DNA of 64,000 nucleotides from Sodiomyces alkalinus F11 (Eukaryota; Ascomycota; Sordariomycetes; Glomerellales; Plectosphaerellaceae). Position 1 is the stretch's first letter; each line of letters starts with the position of its first letter. Positions 13,191 to 24,949 of this stretch are shown here, piece after piece. Both the position numbers and the translations under genes were made by a program. Under the pieces are notes generated by a model. It searched no databases. It worked only from the letters and a program-made list of their open reading frames with translations, and had not been told where the DNA came from. The stretch spans positions 330,340 to 394,339 of the forward strand of contig NW_021167091.1 in the NCBI RefSeq assembly GCF_003711515.1, given 5' to 3'.

Positions 13191-13531
13191 ATAACCAGGG
13201 ATTAGACCTAGCTAAAGGGGTAGGAGCAGGAGTAGAAGTATAAAGGCCCCCGAGGGTATATAGTATAATGCGAGATTGCCTTAGTTTTATTCTAGTATTG
13301 GATAATTACTTTATCTTATCTACTATCTTAATAGTATAGTATAGGATTAGTCGTTATTTAGTGGCGTTATAAGTATAGAGTTAAGCATTTAATACTATGG
13401 TACCCGGGTATATATATATATATCCTATACCGCCCAATACTTTAGCAGAAGCGGGGCTCTAGTATTCACTAAGGATCGCTAAGGCGCTAAATAGAAACAT
13501 ATATATATATACTAGGCAGACCCTAGACATA

Positions 13532-14312
13532 TTAACCCCCCCCCCCCGGAACTACTATATAACACGGCCCGGGCCGGTATACTAGTACTATCGACCTTAG
13601 ATAGGCGATATAAAAGCTCTGCTACGACTTTAGCGGCCCCGATAAGACTATTATCGGGTCGGATTATTACTTATAGATAGCCCGAATCTATATAGAGATA
13701 AACACCGTGGCGAGTACCGCTATAATACTACCACGGGACCTAAGCGGGCCCTATTAGGTCTAGAAGGACTTTAACCCTTTATAGGTCCCCTAGCTTACCG
13801 CTATATAATTATAGTAGACCGGCCCCCTTACAATACTAGGAGATATCGACTTAGTATTACATAATATAATTAAAAACCTTATAACCTTAGCCGATAAGGC
13901 TATATAGTATCGCTATAGAGGCACCCCTAGACTCCTACCTACCCCTTAGTAGAACGCGGAGCTAACCGCGCTTACCTAGGAAGTAAAGCGCCTCTACCGT
14001 AGATATATATCCACGAAGTCCCGGAACTAATAGGACGAGGTCTAGGAAACGAAAAGGCGCCGTGATTAGGCTATAGTAGTAGTAAAGCGGCTATACTAGC
14101 GGCACTTACTCTACGCGACTAAGAAGAACGATAACCTCCTCTAACGATTATAGAAATAGCTATAAATAAAAGGGGGAGTACCGCTAAACCCCTTATTAGT
14201 ACCGCTCCTACGCTAAGATAATAGCGATAACCTAGCCACTATACACGTAGTGAAAGCCGAAGTCCTTAACCGGAAGTTCTTCCTACCCCCCCTCCTTACC
14301 GCCCTTAAACCC
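13532..14312 (+). mobile_element. LINE A copy 2, internal fragment (endonuclease end to pre-RT linker)
   Basis: The sequence parallels 626-1405 of copy 1, starting at the poly-C stretch before GGAACTACTATATA and ending in CCTCCTTACCGCCC. It includes the degraded SDH region (SDYYL) and the linker before RT. The left edge abuts the LINE B tail and the right edge is fused to LINE C, so both ends are broken. Confidence 0.8.
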
Positions 14313-14438
14313 CTACTACAGTGGACTAATACCGGAAGGCCCTATAAAGCTATAGGCTTTAACCTAGGGACCGCTGCCGAAGTCGCGGACGCTGAATTAT
14401 ATGCTATTCTCCAGGCCCTTTACGCTGGCCTAGAGTAG
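14250..14438 (+). pseudogene. Chimeric open frame across the LINE A / LINE C junction
   Basis: A 62-codon frame starts with MKAEVLNRKFFLPPLL, which is LINE A (copy 1 reads KAEVLSRKFFP at 1340-1373). It switches between about 14305 and 14320 to LINE C RNase H: RPYKAIGFNLG, then ADAELYAILQALYAGLE. It is an accident of joining two LINE families in frame, not a gene, but it marks the junction. The stop at 14439 replaces a Gln codon. Confidence 0.8.
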
Positions 14439-14740
14439 ACGCCGAGGCCCCTAGAGTGCTATTTTTTTAGTGATTCCTAGGCGGCTATCCAAAAGCTTTA
14501 GCGCACCTTATAGTAGGCTATAGAAGCTAAAGACCTTATTTCACGCCTTAAACTACTAGATATATCGGTTTCTATGTAGTAGTGCCCCTCGTGTATAGGG
14601 ATAGAAGGGAACGAATTAGCGGATAAGATAGCTAAAAGGGCGTTAAACCCCGAAAAAGCTACTAAATCCGTTAGCTTAGTTACCCTTAGCCACCTAAAAC
14701 GCCGGATAAATAAAGCCCTTATTCGAGACTAGAAGACCCA
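14313..14740 (+). mobile_element. LINE C copy 2, 5' portion (RNase H), upstream of the gypsy A insertion
   Basis: This parallels 6900-7320 of the first LINE C copy: DAELYAILQALY, FFSDS, then an IGIEGNELADKIAK block at about 14598-14636. It stops at 14740, where the 5' LTR of gypsy A begins. The rest is at 22233-22871. Confidence 0.85.
14736..14740 (+). repeat. Target-site duplication, left copy, of gypsy A
   Basis: ACCCA immediately precedes the 5' LTR; ACCTA (22233-22237) follows the 3' LTR. The single mismatch is a C to T in CpA context. Confidence 0.8.
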
Positions 14741-15195
14741 TGTTACGACCAACGGGCCCAACACACAACATGCAGGAAGGATGCCCTAGTACGTGACGCC
14801 GCACCAAGATATAACCAGAAGATGACTCAGGAAGGAGTCACGTGTCAGGTCACGTGATACAGGGAAAGGATACTTTAGAACAACATAGGGAGTAATCACC
14901 AAGGGCCTAGTAAGCAAGAGTAAACAACACACTATATATACCTTAGTATCCTAGGTCTTACTTCTACTAGAGAATAAGATATCGATTAATCTAAGTCTTT
15001 ACCTAGACTACTATTCTACGCTTAAACCTACCTTATAAAGAAGACGCCTAGTCTTTACGACGTAACTACGACTAGACCACTACGAACGATAGTTACTACT
15101 CTTTAGTTAATATCCTCTTCTTATTTTAAACTAAAACCTCGACGCTAGTCCTCTATTATCCGCTATACTATAAAGGACCGGAAGCCGTCGTAATA
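14741..15195 (+). repeat. 5' LTR of gypsy A (455 bp)
   Basis: It starts TGTTACGACC and ends GCCGTCGTAATA. The first 150 bases keep many CpA and TpG (for example AACACACAACATGCAGG) that are TpA in the 3' LTR, while the last 150 bases show the reverse. Confidence 0.95.
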
Positions 15196-15249
15196 TTTTA
15201 ATTAATCCTATTCGGTAAGTAGACCTTAATACCTAACGAGTAATACTCT

Positions 15250-16260
15250 CTTAATAAAAGGTAATATATCGAATAACGCTAATACCACGGGTAACGCTAC
15301 TAGTAACGCTAGAATAACGGCCACCGCGGCCGCCGACCCTATATAGGCTATATATAATTAAATTACGTAACTCCACTAAAAGAATCAGTAACTCCGACCT
15401 TAGATCGAAGCACCACGTCCTAATAATCTAAGGTATAAGTACCTAAAGCCACCTAAGTATAATAGGACCCGAGGATAGCTATAAGGCTTCCTGACCTATC
15501 TTCGGGGGTATTTCTTATTCTATAAGAATACCCTTAACACGGAGGAGGCGAAAGTTCTCTACGCTATAGCACTCCTTATAGGAGACGCCTATAGATAGTT
15601 CGAGCCTATCTATAAAGACTATCTAGAGCACCTTAACGATCCCACCGAGAGGGAGGATAATACTACGGCTATTTTCGGCGACTTCGAGGTCTTCGCTTAG
15701 CGACTTAGCGGTATCTTTAGGTAACCCGATAAGAAGAGGGTCGCTACTTAACGACTTAAAAAGCTTCGATAGACTAAGTCAGTAGCCGACTATACCGCTA
15801 AGTTTTAATAGATCGCCTTAAAGCTCGACTATAATAATAAACCCCTTATAGACTAATATTATCGTGGACTTAAAGATAAAGTTAAGGATAAACTATATAA
15901 GCTTAACCGCCTAGAAGATTTTAGTATATTTATAGCTATAGCTATTCGGATCGATAACCGATAATTTAAACGACGAATAGAGAAACGCTAGAACTTAAAT
16001 ACCACGATATATACTACTTACTATAGAAGGAACTAAGCTAATACTAGCAGGAAGCAGCTATATCTACGCTAATTCGGGAGCACCATATATAGGTACTATA
16101 GTAGTCCTATAGAGCTTAATAATATTAACTAACAGAATAATAAACAGGGCAGGAAAGATATAAGTAAAGTTAAATACTATAATTACGATAAAATAGGCTA
16201 CTTCGCACGTAATTACTAATAGCCTAAAAAAGAACGATTATAACGATAGGCTAATACGAT
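15250..16260 (+). pseudogene. Gypsy A gag (capsid and nucleocapsid)
   Basis: The capsid domain is clear near 15490-15990: YFLFYKNTLNTEEAKVLYAI, then GDAYRWFEPIY with the Trp codon now a stop, then VADYTAKFQQIA and YYRGLKDKVKDKLYKL, all typical of Retrotrans_gag. The nucleocapsid knuckle at about 16172-16216 reads KYYNYDKIGYFARNY: each of the three Cys and the His of CX2CX4HX4C is Tyr. Gag would build the virus-like particle and bind element RNA. The knuckle loss alone would abolish RNA binding. Confidence 0.85.
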
Positions 16261-17590
16261 CGGAAGAGAGAAACCCTAGAAGGAAATTAACGCTATTAGA
16301 TACCTAGAAATTTTTAGGGACGAAACACCACACGCTAACCTCTATTAGATAATCTACTACGATAACTATTATCTAGTATACTAATCAGAGAAGGATAGAG
16401 CTAGATACTACCCTAAAAGACCCTAGAAGATACTCGCTATAGTATCTAATAACGAGTACGATAATGATTATAGCCTTAAAACCCCCGACTAGGATAACGA
16501 TAGACTAGCTTTATAAACCACTGTGGAAATTCTTTAAGAACGCGGATAGACGAAGGAAGAAGCTAAAAGATAGAAGCAGATCTTAGAGATCTAGAAGAAA
16601 TAGAAAGTCTATACGAATATTAATAGTGGAGGCTTTAACGCCCTCTAGGAAGTAGGACTTACTCCCGAAAAGAAATACTAGCTTAAGAAAGAGGATTATA
16701 CACGTTATATATAGAAGGAAATCGCTAAACTCAAAGAGTAAGATCAAGAAACGGAGTCCGACAGAATTCCGGATAATAATATAAACTTCTAGTATTAACT
16801 TATAGAAGTAGCCGACCTAATTAAGGAGGAAACTATCTAGCTACGGATACTTAATTAGCTCGCGGAAGAACTATTTAGGTAAACCCACTAAGTCCGTTTT
16901 ACTAAACTTAGCTTAAATAACGCCTACCGCAGAGTACCTATAAATACTAGCGAAGAATAGTAATAAACCGTATATTAACGACCTTATTATACTTAAGAAG
17001 ACCGAAACACCTTTACCGGCCTAATAATAAGCCTATAAGGACCGGATAATTAACCACCCGAGTACTAAACGTATAAGAGAGGATAGATAATATATACTAA
17101 TTATCTAGACTATAGTCTAATCTTTTAGGCTAATTATATTAAGGACGTATACCCTATATATAAGGAATATAAACAGGCTAATAACTTCTGGCCACGGAAT
17201 AAAGAATGAACTCTAAAAGATAGAGTCTGTTTAAAGAGATAACGTGACGACTAGGTTATCACGGAAACCAGGGATAAAGGACGCGAAATTCGCCTTTAAC
17301 CACCTAGATATAACTACTACGAATACCGGTTAGACGGATATAAAACTACTAGCTATATAGTACACGCTACCGAGAAAATCCGATAACTAGAATAAGACTA
17401 AAAAGCTTAGGAATCACGTTTCTAGGCCCTCGATAAGCGCCTACGATAGATAGAATAGCTCTTAATCTAGTATAGGTTCTTAGATAAAGAAATATCCCTT
17501 GAATACCGAGCTAAACGGGTAAAAAACTAAGAGTATACTATTATAAGGAGCACGCGAGAGGCACTTAATAGATATACTCTAGAATATATA
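16261..17590 (+). pseudogene. Gypsy A spacer between nucleocapsid and protease, Glu/Gln/Lys-rich
   Basis: One frame continues through stops with charged, coiled-coil-like stretches (EEAKRQKQILEIQKK near 16555-16600; LDKRLRQIEQLLIQYRF near 17430-17475). No enzymatic motif is visible. It may be the C-terminal part of gag or a linker of the polyprotein; about 1.3 kb is long for either. Confidence 0.5.
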
Positions 17591-17599
17591 GTAATACAG

Positions 17600-20500
17600 G
17601 GTACTATTATATCAGAATACGACTCGATAAATATAAGATAAACGTATTATTAGATATAGGCGTAGCAGGAAACTTTATCTTACTAGTAGCCGTGAGAAAG
17701 TTCTCTATACCCTAGGTCAGAAAACACCTAGAAGACGAGTATAAAATTACTCCGTATACGGGAAAGAACTAGTCCTAAGAAGAAGTCATTATTAGCCAGG
17801 AGACTATATACCTTTAGGTTAAAATTCAGAACAAGACTAAAGTAATAAAGTTTAATATATACAATATAGGCTATAAGGACGTTATCCTTAGTAAGCTATA
17901 GTTTAACGAGTAGAATCCCGATATAGACTAGAAGCTTAGCCACTCTAGTAAAGATTAAAGAGTAAGTAAAAGACCACGAAGGAAACCTTACCTAATCCCG
18001 ATATACGTTAAAAATAGCAGGAAGACTTACCGACGAAGAAGCCTTAGGGAGACTTAGATAGCCGCTAAAAGTCAGGGACTAAGGCGAAGGAAGTATAAAA
18101 GACTTTAAGATAGTAGTAACGATATAATAACCGATATATAATAAATATTATTAAAGGAATCTATTAGATTGTCTAAGCAGAGAGAGAACTTATAGAAGGC
18201 GATTATGGCAGACTCGTTAAGGTATTACTAGAATACCGTAAATACGGAAAGCTATTTACCGAAAGTCTAGAGACTAGATTACCGAAATATCGATACTATA
18301 ATTATAAGATACCCCTTAAGGAGGGTATATACCCGAAATTCTTTTTAATCTACGGACTAAATTAAAAGGAATTAAATACCTTAGAAGAATATCTTAAAGA
18401 AATACTAGTAAAAGGCTATATTAGAGTATTATAGTTACTAGCAGGATACCCTATCCTATTTATACTAAAGAAAAACGGCAAACTATAACTATATATCGAC
18501 TATTAATAACTTAACGATATAACTATTAAGAACCGCTACCTACTACCTTTTATCTCGGAGATATAAGATTAGTTAGTTAGAGTATAATAGTTTATAGTAC
18601 TCGACTTAAAAGGAGCCTATAACTTAATTAGGATTAAGGAAGGAGAAGAGTAGAAAATAGTATTCTAAACGAAGCGAGGATATTTCGAGTACCTTATTAT
18701 ACTCTTTAGATTAATAAATACGCCGGTATCGTTTTAAACGCTTATTAACGATATCCTAAGGAAGTATGTAGACTACTTTATCGTGGTATACCTAGATAAT
18801 ATCCTTATCTTCTCTAAAATACTCGAAGAATACCGATAATATATTTATATAATCCTATAACTCCTATAAAACGCCGACCTACTATTTAAACTAGAAAAAG
18901 TATAATTCCACACGTAAGAAGTTAACATTTTAGGGTATATAATATAACCTAACGAAATCTATATAAATAAGGCGAAAATCTAATACGTCTCTAAGTAGCT
19001 ATAGCCGTAGAATATTCGCGATATTTAATCTTTCCTCGGACTCGTTAACTACTATCGACGATTTATTAAGGACTATAGTAAGATTATTATCCCCTTAACT
19101 AAAGTAACTAAAAAAGGGCTCGACTTCGAATAGAACGAAAGAATAGAAAACGCATTCTAAGCCCTTAAAGGAAGGGTCACTAGTGAACCTATCTTAGTAA
19201 TACTAAACCCCGATAAAAAATACGAACTCGAAATAAACGTATCCGACTAGGCTTTAGGAGTATAACTCGGGTAATACGACGTAGAAGGAAGACTATATCC
19301 TATAGCCTTTATATCTAAAAAGCTTAGTAGACTAGAACTTAACTATTAGATCTATAATAAAGAGCTAATAGCTATTATCGAAGGCTTTAAGGAATAGAGA
19401 CTATATCTATTAGGAATAAAATACCCGGTATAGGTCTACACGGATTATAAGAACCTTATATAATTCACCACTACTAAGGTTCTTAATAAATAATAGATCC
19501 GATAGGCAGAATTCCTATCCGAATTTAACTTCTATATTTAATATATAAAAGGAAGCGAAAATAATCGCGTAGACGCACTTAGCCGACTAGGAACACCTAA
19601 TAAATCACCTAAACTATAAGCTATACTCTAATAGGAAGGAGAAGCTCTTACCCTTAAAAACAGAGAAATAAATAGCATTATCCGGATAATCGATACTATG
19701 TTTAAAGAAGTATACGCCTCGCTAATACATAGATATTAAGGAGTTTATAAGACTTACCGCCGATTACGATAATGATACGGCTATATAGGAACTAAAGAAC
19801 GCGTTAGGGACTTTATTCGTAACTATAATATTTACTAGAAAGCAAAGAGCAGCCGATATAAACCTTACGGACTACTAAAGCTATTACTAGTAGTAAATAG
19901 ACCTTAGGAATCGATTATAATAGACTTCGTGATAGGATTTCCGATATCTAAAGATCCGGTAATAAGAATCGCCTACGATAGCGTATTCGTAATCGTCGAC
20001 CGATTCACGAAATACACGCTTTATATTCTATATATTAAAAATACTATAGTAAAGGAACTAGCTAGTATCTTCCTCGACCGCTTAATCCGGGATCACGGTA
20101 TACTATATAAGATTATTATAGATAGAGATAAATTATTTACTAGTAACTTTTAGAAAGCAGTTATAAGCTAGCTAGGGGCGAAATATAAGTACTTAATAGT
20201 ATTTTACCCTATAACCGACGGATAAACTAAAATTATAAACTAAATCCTAGAATAATACTTATAAAACTACGTAGGATATAAGTAAGATAATTAGGTATAG
20301 TACTTACCGCTTATATAATTCGTATATAATAGCTCATTAAATAAGTTAATAAAAAAAACACCATTTAAAGTAAACTACGGATATAATCCGATAGTATTTA
20401 GGAAACCTTTAAAAGGACTAGATATGCTAAAAGTAATAAAAACAGTTAAAAGTATAATAAAACTACACGAAGAACTACGAACCGATCTAGAGATAGTTAG

Positions 20501-20990
20501 AACACGAATAAGTAAGTACGCGAATTAATTAAGGATTAAGGGACTAACCCTTTTAAAGGGGGACCGTGCTTACTTTATTCGTAAAAACATAAAAACATAA
20601 CGACTAAGCGATAAATTAGACTTTAAAAAACTAGGACTATTCGAAATCCTAGAGAAAAAATCAGATACGAACTATATTCTATTACTGCCTCCGATAATAA
20701 GGATATATAATAATTTCTATATTTTACTACTTAAACCAGCACTAAAAAATATAAAAATAATATAAGACACGATTATAGTCGATACTAGTAATATATATAA
20801 AGCAGAACGAATCCTCGATTACCGAGAGACGCTAGATAGTACCGAATATTTTATTAAGTAGAAAAACTACGACCACGGCGATAATATATAGGAACCTAAA
20901 GAAAACCTAACCTATTATAAATAAGTCCTAAAGTAATACCGATAAAATATTATCAGGACCCGGAACTAGACGCCGCGGTCTACGGAAAAT
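17600..20990 (+). pseudogene. Gypsy A pol: protease, RT, RNase H, integrase, chromodomain
   Basis: Protease near 17641-17680 reads LLDIGVAGNFI, where Asp-Ser/Thr-Gly is expected. RT at about 18290-18960 includes PILFILKKNGK, LDLKGAYNLIRI and YLDNILIFSK near 18785-18815, so the YLDD active site has lost an Asp. RNase H (19220-19560) gives VSDQALG and YNKELIAII. Integrase (19620-20400) has IIDFVIGFP, an open stretch 19929-20153 with IIIDRDKLFTSNF, and DGQTKIINQ near 20217-20245, where the catalytic Glu of QTER is Lys. A chromodomain at about 20800-20925 ends in KNYDHGDNI-stop-EPKENL (Trp to stop). Chromodomains of this kind direct integration to heterochromatin in related elements. Confidence 0.9.
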
Positions 20991-21059
20991 TAATATCCGA
21001 AAAATCACCTATATCCTACGCTATAATTTAATTCTAATTAACTACGTTAACCGTACCTA

Positions 21060-21630
21060 CCGCCTACGCAGCTATTATAGTCTTAGACTCCGTATAATAA
21101 GCCTCGGCTTCCTTCCGCTCCACTTCCTCTAGCTCCTCTATACTTACGAGGTCCTTTCGGACTATTTCGACACCTTTCTTTTAGAGCTATAGGCGTATAC
21201 GATAAAGGCGGGAGAGTTTAGCTAAAGCCTTAGCGGTTTTACACTACTGCTCTAGAGGCTTCTACTATTATTCGTGGAGGAGCTTTTCCGCGAGGTTCTC
21301 CTCCTCTTCGAGTCGCTTAAGCTTAGCGTTAATTCGACTAGCTAGGAGGGGAGCGTTAGAGTAAGGACGGCCGAGGGAGGCAACAAAGATACTAACCAGA
21401 AGATATAGGGATACGGGAAGAATCACAGGAGCGACCGGCACGGTAATAACAGGAATAACGATCAAGATCGTCCAGAATAAAACAGCTAAAGTTACGATTA
21501 AAGTAATAAGAATAAGGAATAACCTCGTAACCCTGATCGTTAATTAGCGCGGATTTAGTTTAACGATCGAGCGTGGAATAAGAGAGCGAGGCTTTAGCAG
21601 AATATTTCCGCACACGGTCGGATATAATAG
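21060..21630 (-). pseudogene. Antisense frame between gypsy A chromodomain and 3' LTR: hydrophobic segment plus coiled coil
   Basis: On the minus strand an open stretch from 21465 to 21268 starts MIVIPVITVPVAPVILPVSL, a hydrophobic run long enough to span a membrane, then LLASRINAKLKRLEEEEN. After stops at likely Gln codons it continues in the same frame with AKALAKLSRLYRIRL, LQKKGVEIVRKDLVSIEEL and EEVERKEAEAYY down to about 21060. Heptad-like Leu/Glu/Lys spacing suggests a coiled coil. Similar small proteins near fungal LTR elements are familiar to me, but I cannot name a family. It is antisense to pol and may use a promoter in the 3' LTR region. Confidence 0.5.
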
Positions 21631-21716
21631 TTAGCTATAAAAGAAAAGAAGAAAAAATAAGGGAAACGATAAACCTAGGGTGGTCGGCCTACTTATACGA
21701 CCGCTAGGATAGCGCT

Positions 21717-21733
21717 TAGAAGAGGGGAGGTAA
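21717..21733 (+). other. Polypurine tract of gypsy A
   Basis: The purine-rich AGAAGAGGGGAGG directly precedes the 3' LTR, where plus-strand DNA priming takes place in LTR elements. Confidence 0.7.
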
Positions 21734-22232
21734 TATTACGACTAACGGGCCTAACATATAATATACAGGAAGGATACCCTAGTACGTGACGCCGCACTAA
21801 GATATAACCAGAAGATAACTTAGGAAGGAGTCACGTATTAGGCCACGTAATACAGGGAAAGGATACTTTAGAATAATATAGGGAGTAATCACCAAGGGCC
21901 TGGTGAGCAAGAGTGAATAACATAGGGAGTGATCACCAAGGGCCTAGTAAGCAAGAGTAAATAACACACTATATATACCTTAGTATCCTAGGTCTTACTT
22001 CTACTAGAGAATAAGATATCGATTAATCTAAGTCTTTACCTGGACTACTATTCTACGCTTAAATCTACCTTATAAAGAAGACGCCTAGTCTTTACGACGC
22101 AACTACGACCAGACCACTACGAACGACAGTTACTGCTCTTTAGTTAATATCCTCTTCTTATTTTAAACTAAAACCTCGACGTTAGTCCCCTATCGCCCGC
22201 TATACTATAGAGGACCGGAAGCCGTTATAATA
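21734..22232 (+). repeat. 3' LTR of gypsy A (499 bp) with a 44 bp tandem duplication
   Basis: It starts TATTACGACT (TG to TA) and ends GCCGTTATAATA. It is 44 bases longer than the 5' LTR because a block beginning GGGAGTAATCACCAAGGGCC at 21881-21924 is repeated at 21925-21968. The 5' LTR has one copy. Confidence 0.95.
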
Positions 22233-22871
22233 ACCTAATAGAATCACGAAGAGGAGGAGGAGAAAAGAGGTAAATCGGTTCGACTAGGCCGTCTATACCG
22301 GCGACTAGTCCGCGATAACCTCCGTTTCTCCCGAAAACCACTTCTAATATAAGGCCTTAGGTGGGTAAAATCGGCTTTTACGTAGTTAAAAACCGGCTTC
22401 GGATACCTAAAAACCCACTAAAAAAGGGCCTAAAACTACGCTAACGACCGCTATTCCTATCCCGGCTCCCCTATACAGGATACAGCACACCTTATTCTTT
22501 TCTGCCCTTTTTATAAAAAAAAACGAAGAGCCCTGCGGGAAGCCCTAGTAGGCCTACCGCTATCTCTGCCGCTATTATTTAGTACTGAAAAAGGAATACA
22601 GGCCTTATAAGCCTACCTTTTAGCTACTAGAATAGCCTCGGCAGAGTGGTACAGGCCGTAAACCACGATTCCTGCGGTCTAGTTATTTTGCTTTGGTTTT
22701 TTACCTATTACGTTTTATGAGGCAGATTATTACGGAGGATTTCCCTTATTTAGTACGCTCTATTTTACTATACCTAGCTTCTAACAGCCTCTCGCCCTTA
22801 GGGCAATAGGCGCCGCGCCATAGCTTCAGAGCTGCATGCGCGTAATGAATTAAAAAAAGAAAGAAATATAA
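22233..22871 (+). mobile_element. LINE C copy 2, 3' portion, downstream of gypsy A
   Basis: Sequence resumes at the LINE C position where it stopped at 14740 and parallels 7325-7947 of copy 1: RFSRKPL, the RA-N-CANDRYSYPG cluster with one Cys to Tyr, then ASAEWYRP and the untranslated tail. It ends in an A-rich stretch at about 22848-22871. Confidence 0.85.
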
Positions 22872-22879
22872 AGTCGTAC

Positions 22880-24900
22880 TAAGCGAGCTTAGTTACTTAG
22901 CGACTCTAATACTCGGTTACGGCTTTTTTAGTTATAAAGTATTTAAGCGTTATATAATTAGAGTAAATCTAAAACTAGCCGCTACTTATAAGCTCGGCTT
23001 TCTAAACCTATAAATAGTCTATAATTATTAGTATCTCCTTATTGTGAATCGGGTAATTATACTCGGCGGGGTTAAGACGGCGTGAGTAGTATACGATAAC
23101 GCACCTACGTCCTTATTCGTCTCCCTATAGGAATATACTACCTAGCGCGAACCCCGAGTAATCCGTTTTTAGCTAGGTCTTCCTTCCGGATTACTATTAT
23201 AATAGGTAAGGCTTTTCGTAGAACCTCTGCTTTAGCTCGTTAAAGGCTATTTCTTATAGGGGGCCCTAGTAGAATAGGGCGTTTCTCTTTATTAGGGCCG
23301 TGAGTAACGCCGTAATAGCGATAAAGTCGCGGATAAATATCCTATAGAAGTTAGCGAACCTAATGAAACTTCGTACTTTAGTCGCGGAGACTAACACTTC
23401 CTATTCTATAATAGCCTTAAGTTTCTCGGGGTCGTAAGATACACCTTTTTCCGCCGTAACGATAAACTCTAGGTATTTAACCGTCTTAACGCTAAACTCG
23501 TATTTCTTCGGGTTAAGGTTTTGCCTAGTATTTATAAGGGTATTAAGTACTCACCGTACCTTCTTTTTATAGTCCTTATAAGATCCGTTTAAGTAGATTA
23601 GGACGTTACTTATATACGCGGAGATAAAACCGTTAAGGAACTCTTATAGCGATAAGTTAATATATTGCTAGAACGTCGCGGGCGCGCCGGTTAACCTAAA
23701 AGGATATACTAGCTACTCGAATAGTCTAAACCGAGTATAGAATACGGTCTTATACTTATACCTAGGTGCTATCCGTATCCTATAGAAGGCGGCGACAACG
23801 TCTAATTTAGTAAACCACTTCGCCTTAGCTAGGTTACGTAGGGTCTTTATAAGTAGGGAGAGTAGGTCGATCTCGCTACGTAATTGTATTTAGGGCGCGG
23901 CAATCGTAGTAAAATCAGAGGCCGCCTTATAGCTTCCTTATAAATAGCACGGACGCGGCGGCCGCTAAGCTACTCGTATAAATAAATCCCTTATCTATTA
24001 GATCCGTTATCGTCTTCCGTAATATGAGGAGCTCTTCACGCGGTATATTATAGAGTAGGCCCCACGGTAAGGCTTATTTATTACTATTACTATCCTTTTA
24101 TAAGTAGACTTTATAGTTAGTGTTAGGTCGGTATAAGGGTAGGTGTATAAAGTATCAGGGCGTAAGTAAATCGCCGAACTCTTATATAATACTCTTAGGG
24201 ATATATTCTCGTAGGTCTACTAATTCCTTTATACTTAGGGCCTTTTCGATATCTTTTAACGATATAGCCCGTGAGCCCTCTGCCTATCTTTTTCCCCTCC
24301 GGTGCCGTAGTCGTCTATATAACCCTATAAATATAGACCCTATTACTAGTACTATAATACGAATCTCTTATACTACCTTTAGCTCCTTTTCGCCCTAGAG
24401 TCGGATATCGATATCGGCTACTCTATAGCGGAGCCTTTATTCCTTAGCGTGGAGGACTACATTATTATATTCTATCTATAAAAGCCTAAGGAAAAGATTC
24501 TAGTCTAGACCTAGTATTATATACACGAAAACGCGCTTAGTATACCGTTATATATCTAGCGTAAAGACTACGATACCGGCGCTATTAGCCGGTTTAGTCT
24601 TATCCGAGAAGCCTTTTAGTAGTTATTTCTTCTTATCGACTAATCGTAAGTGTATTTTTCGAGTACACGTCTTATTTATAGCGGTATAGTAGTTATAACC
24701 AATATCTATAAAAGCGTTTATTAACCTACTACTATTAACTATTACTTAGATTAATACTAACTCGCTCTATAATAGCGGTTAAAACTCCTCCTACTCGTGT
24801 TACTCTTACGCCGTTAGCTCCGGTACCCGATTTCGTACTAAAGCTACTCTTTTTCCGAGTTTTCGGTATCTTCGGGAATATCTTCGAGTTCCTCCTCTTA
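22880..24900 (-). pseudogene. Gypsy B copy 1 pol fragment (protease, RT, start of RNase H)
   Basis: On the minus strand the RT active-site region near 23580-23640 reads FISAYISNVLIYLNGSYKDY, corresponding to YIDDVLIYTDGS with both Asp of the YIDD pair changed. KKYEFSVKTVKYL-like sequence follows near 23490-23520. Open frames on the plus strand here, such as 24120-24398, are shadows. The copy is non-functional. Confidence 0.8.
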
Positions 24901-24949
24901 AGGGGATATTCGTGCCACCGTCTCTTTCTTACTTTTATAGTAGTTCTAA

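Larger units (their letters stand above)
7951..13531 (+). mobile_element. LINE B, near full-length Tad-like retrotransposon, RIP-degraded
   Basis: The element starts right after the LINE C tail and contains, in order, an ORF1 with Cys/His knuckles, an ORF2 with endonuclease, RT and RNase H, and a 3' region ending in TA repeats at about 13495-13531. The 3' 1.7 kb is shared with the truncated copy at 4346-6045. CpA and TpG are almost absent: bases 9121-9180 contain none of either and eight TpA. Confidence 0.8.
14741..22232 (+). mobile_element. Gypsy A: complete Ty3/gypsy chromovirus-type element with LTRs
   Basis: A complete 7.5 kb LTR retrotransposon in plus orientation: 5' LTR, gag, protease, RT, RNase H, integrase, chromodomain, an antisense frame, a purine-rich tract, 3' LTR. 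The LTR ends are inverted (TGTTACGAC at the start, GTCGTAATA at the end, originally GTCGTAACA). A 5 bp target duplication flanks it: ACCCA at 14736-14740 and ACCTA at 22233-22237, differing by one C to T. It sits inside LINE C, whose sequence continues on both sides. All coding parts are riddled with stops. Confidence 0.93.

Noticed and set aside
24120..24398. Plus-strand open frame of 92 codons
   Set aside because: The longest open frame in the window, but it is antisense to gypsy B pol, and the parallel copy at about 57580-57860 has stops in that frame.
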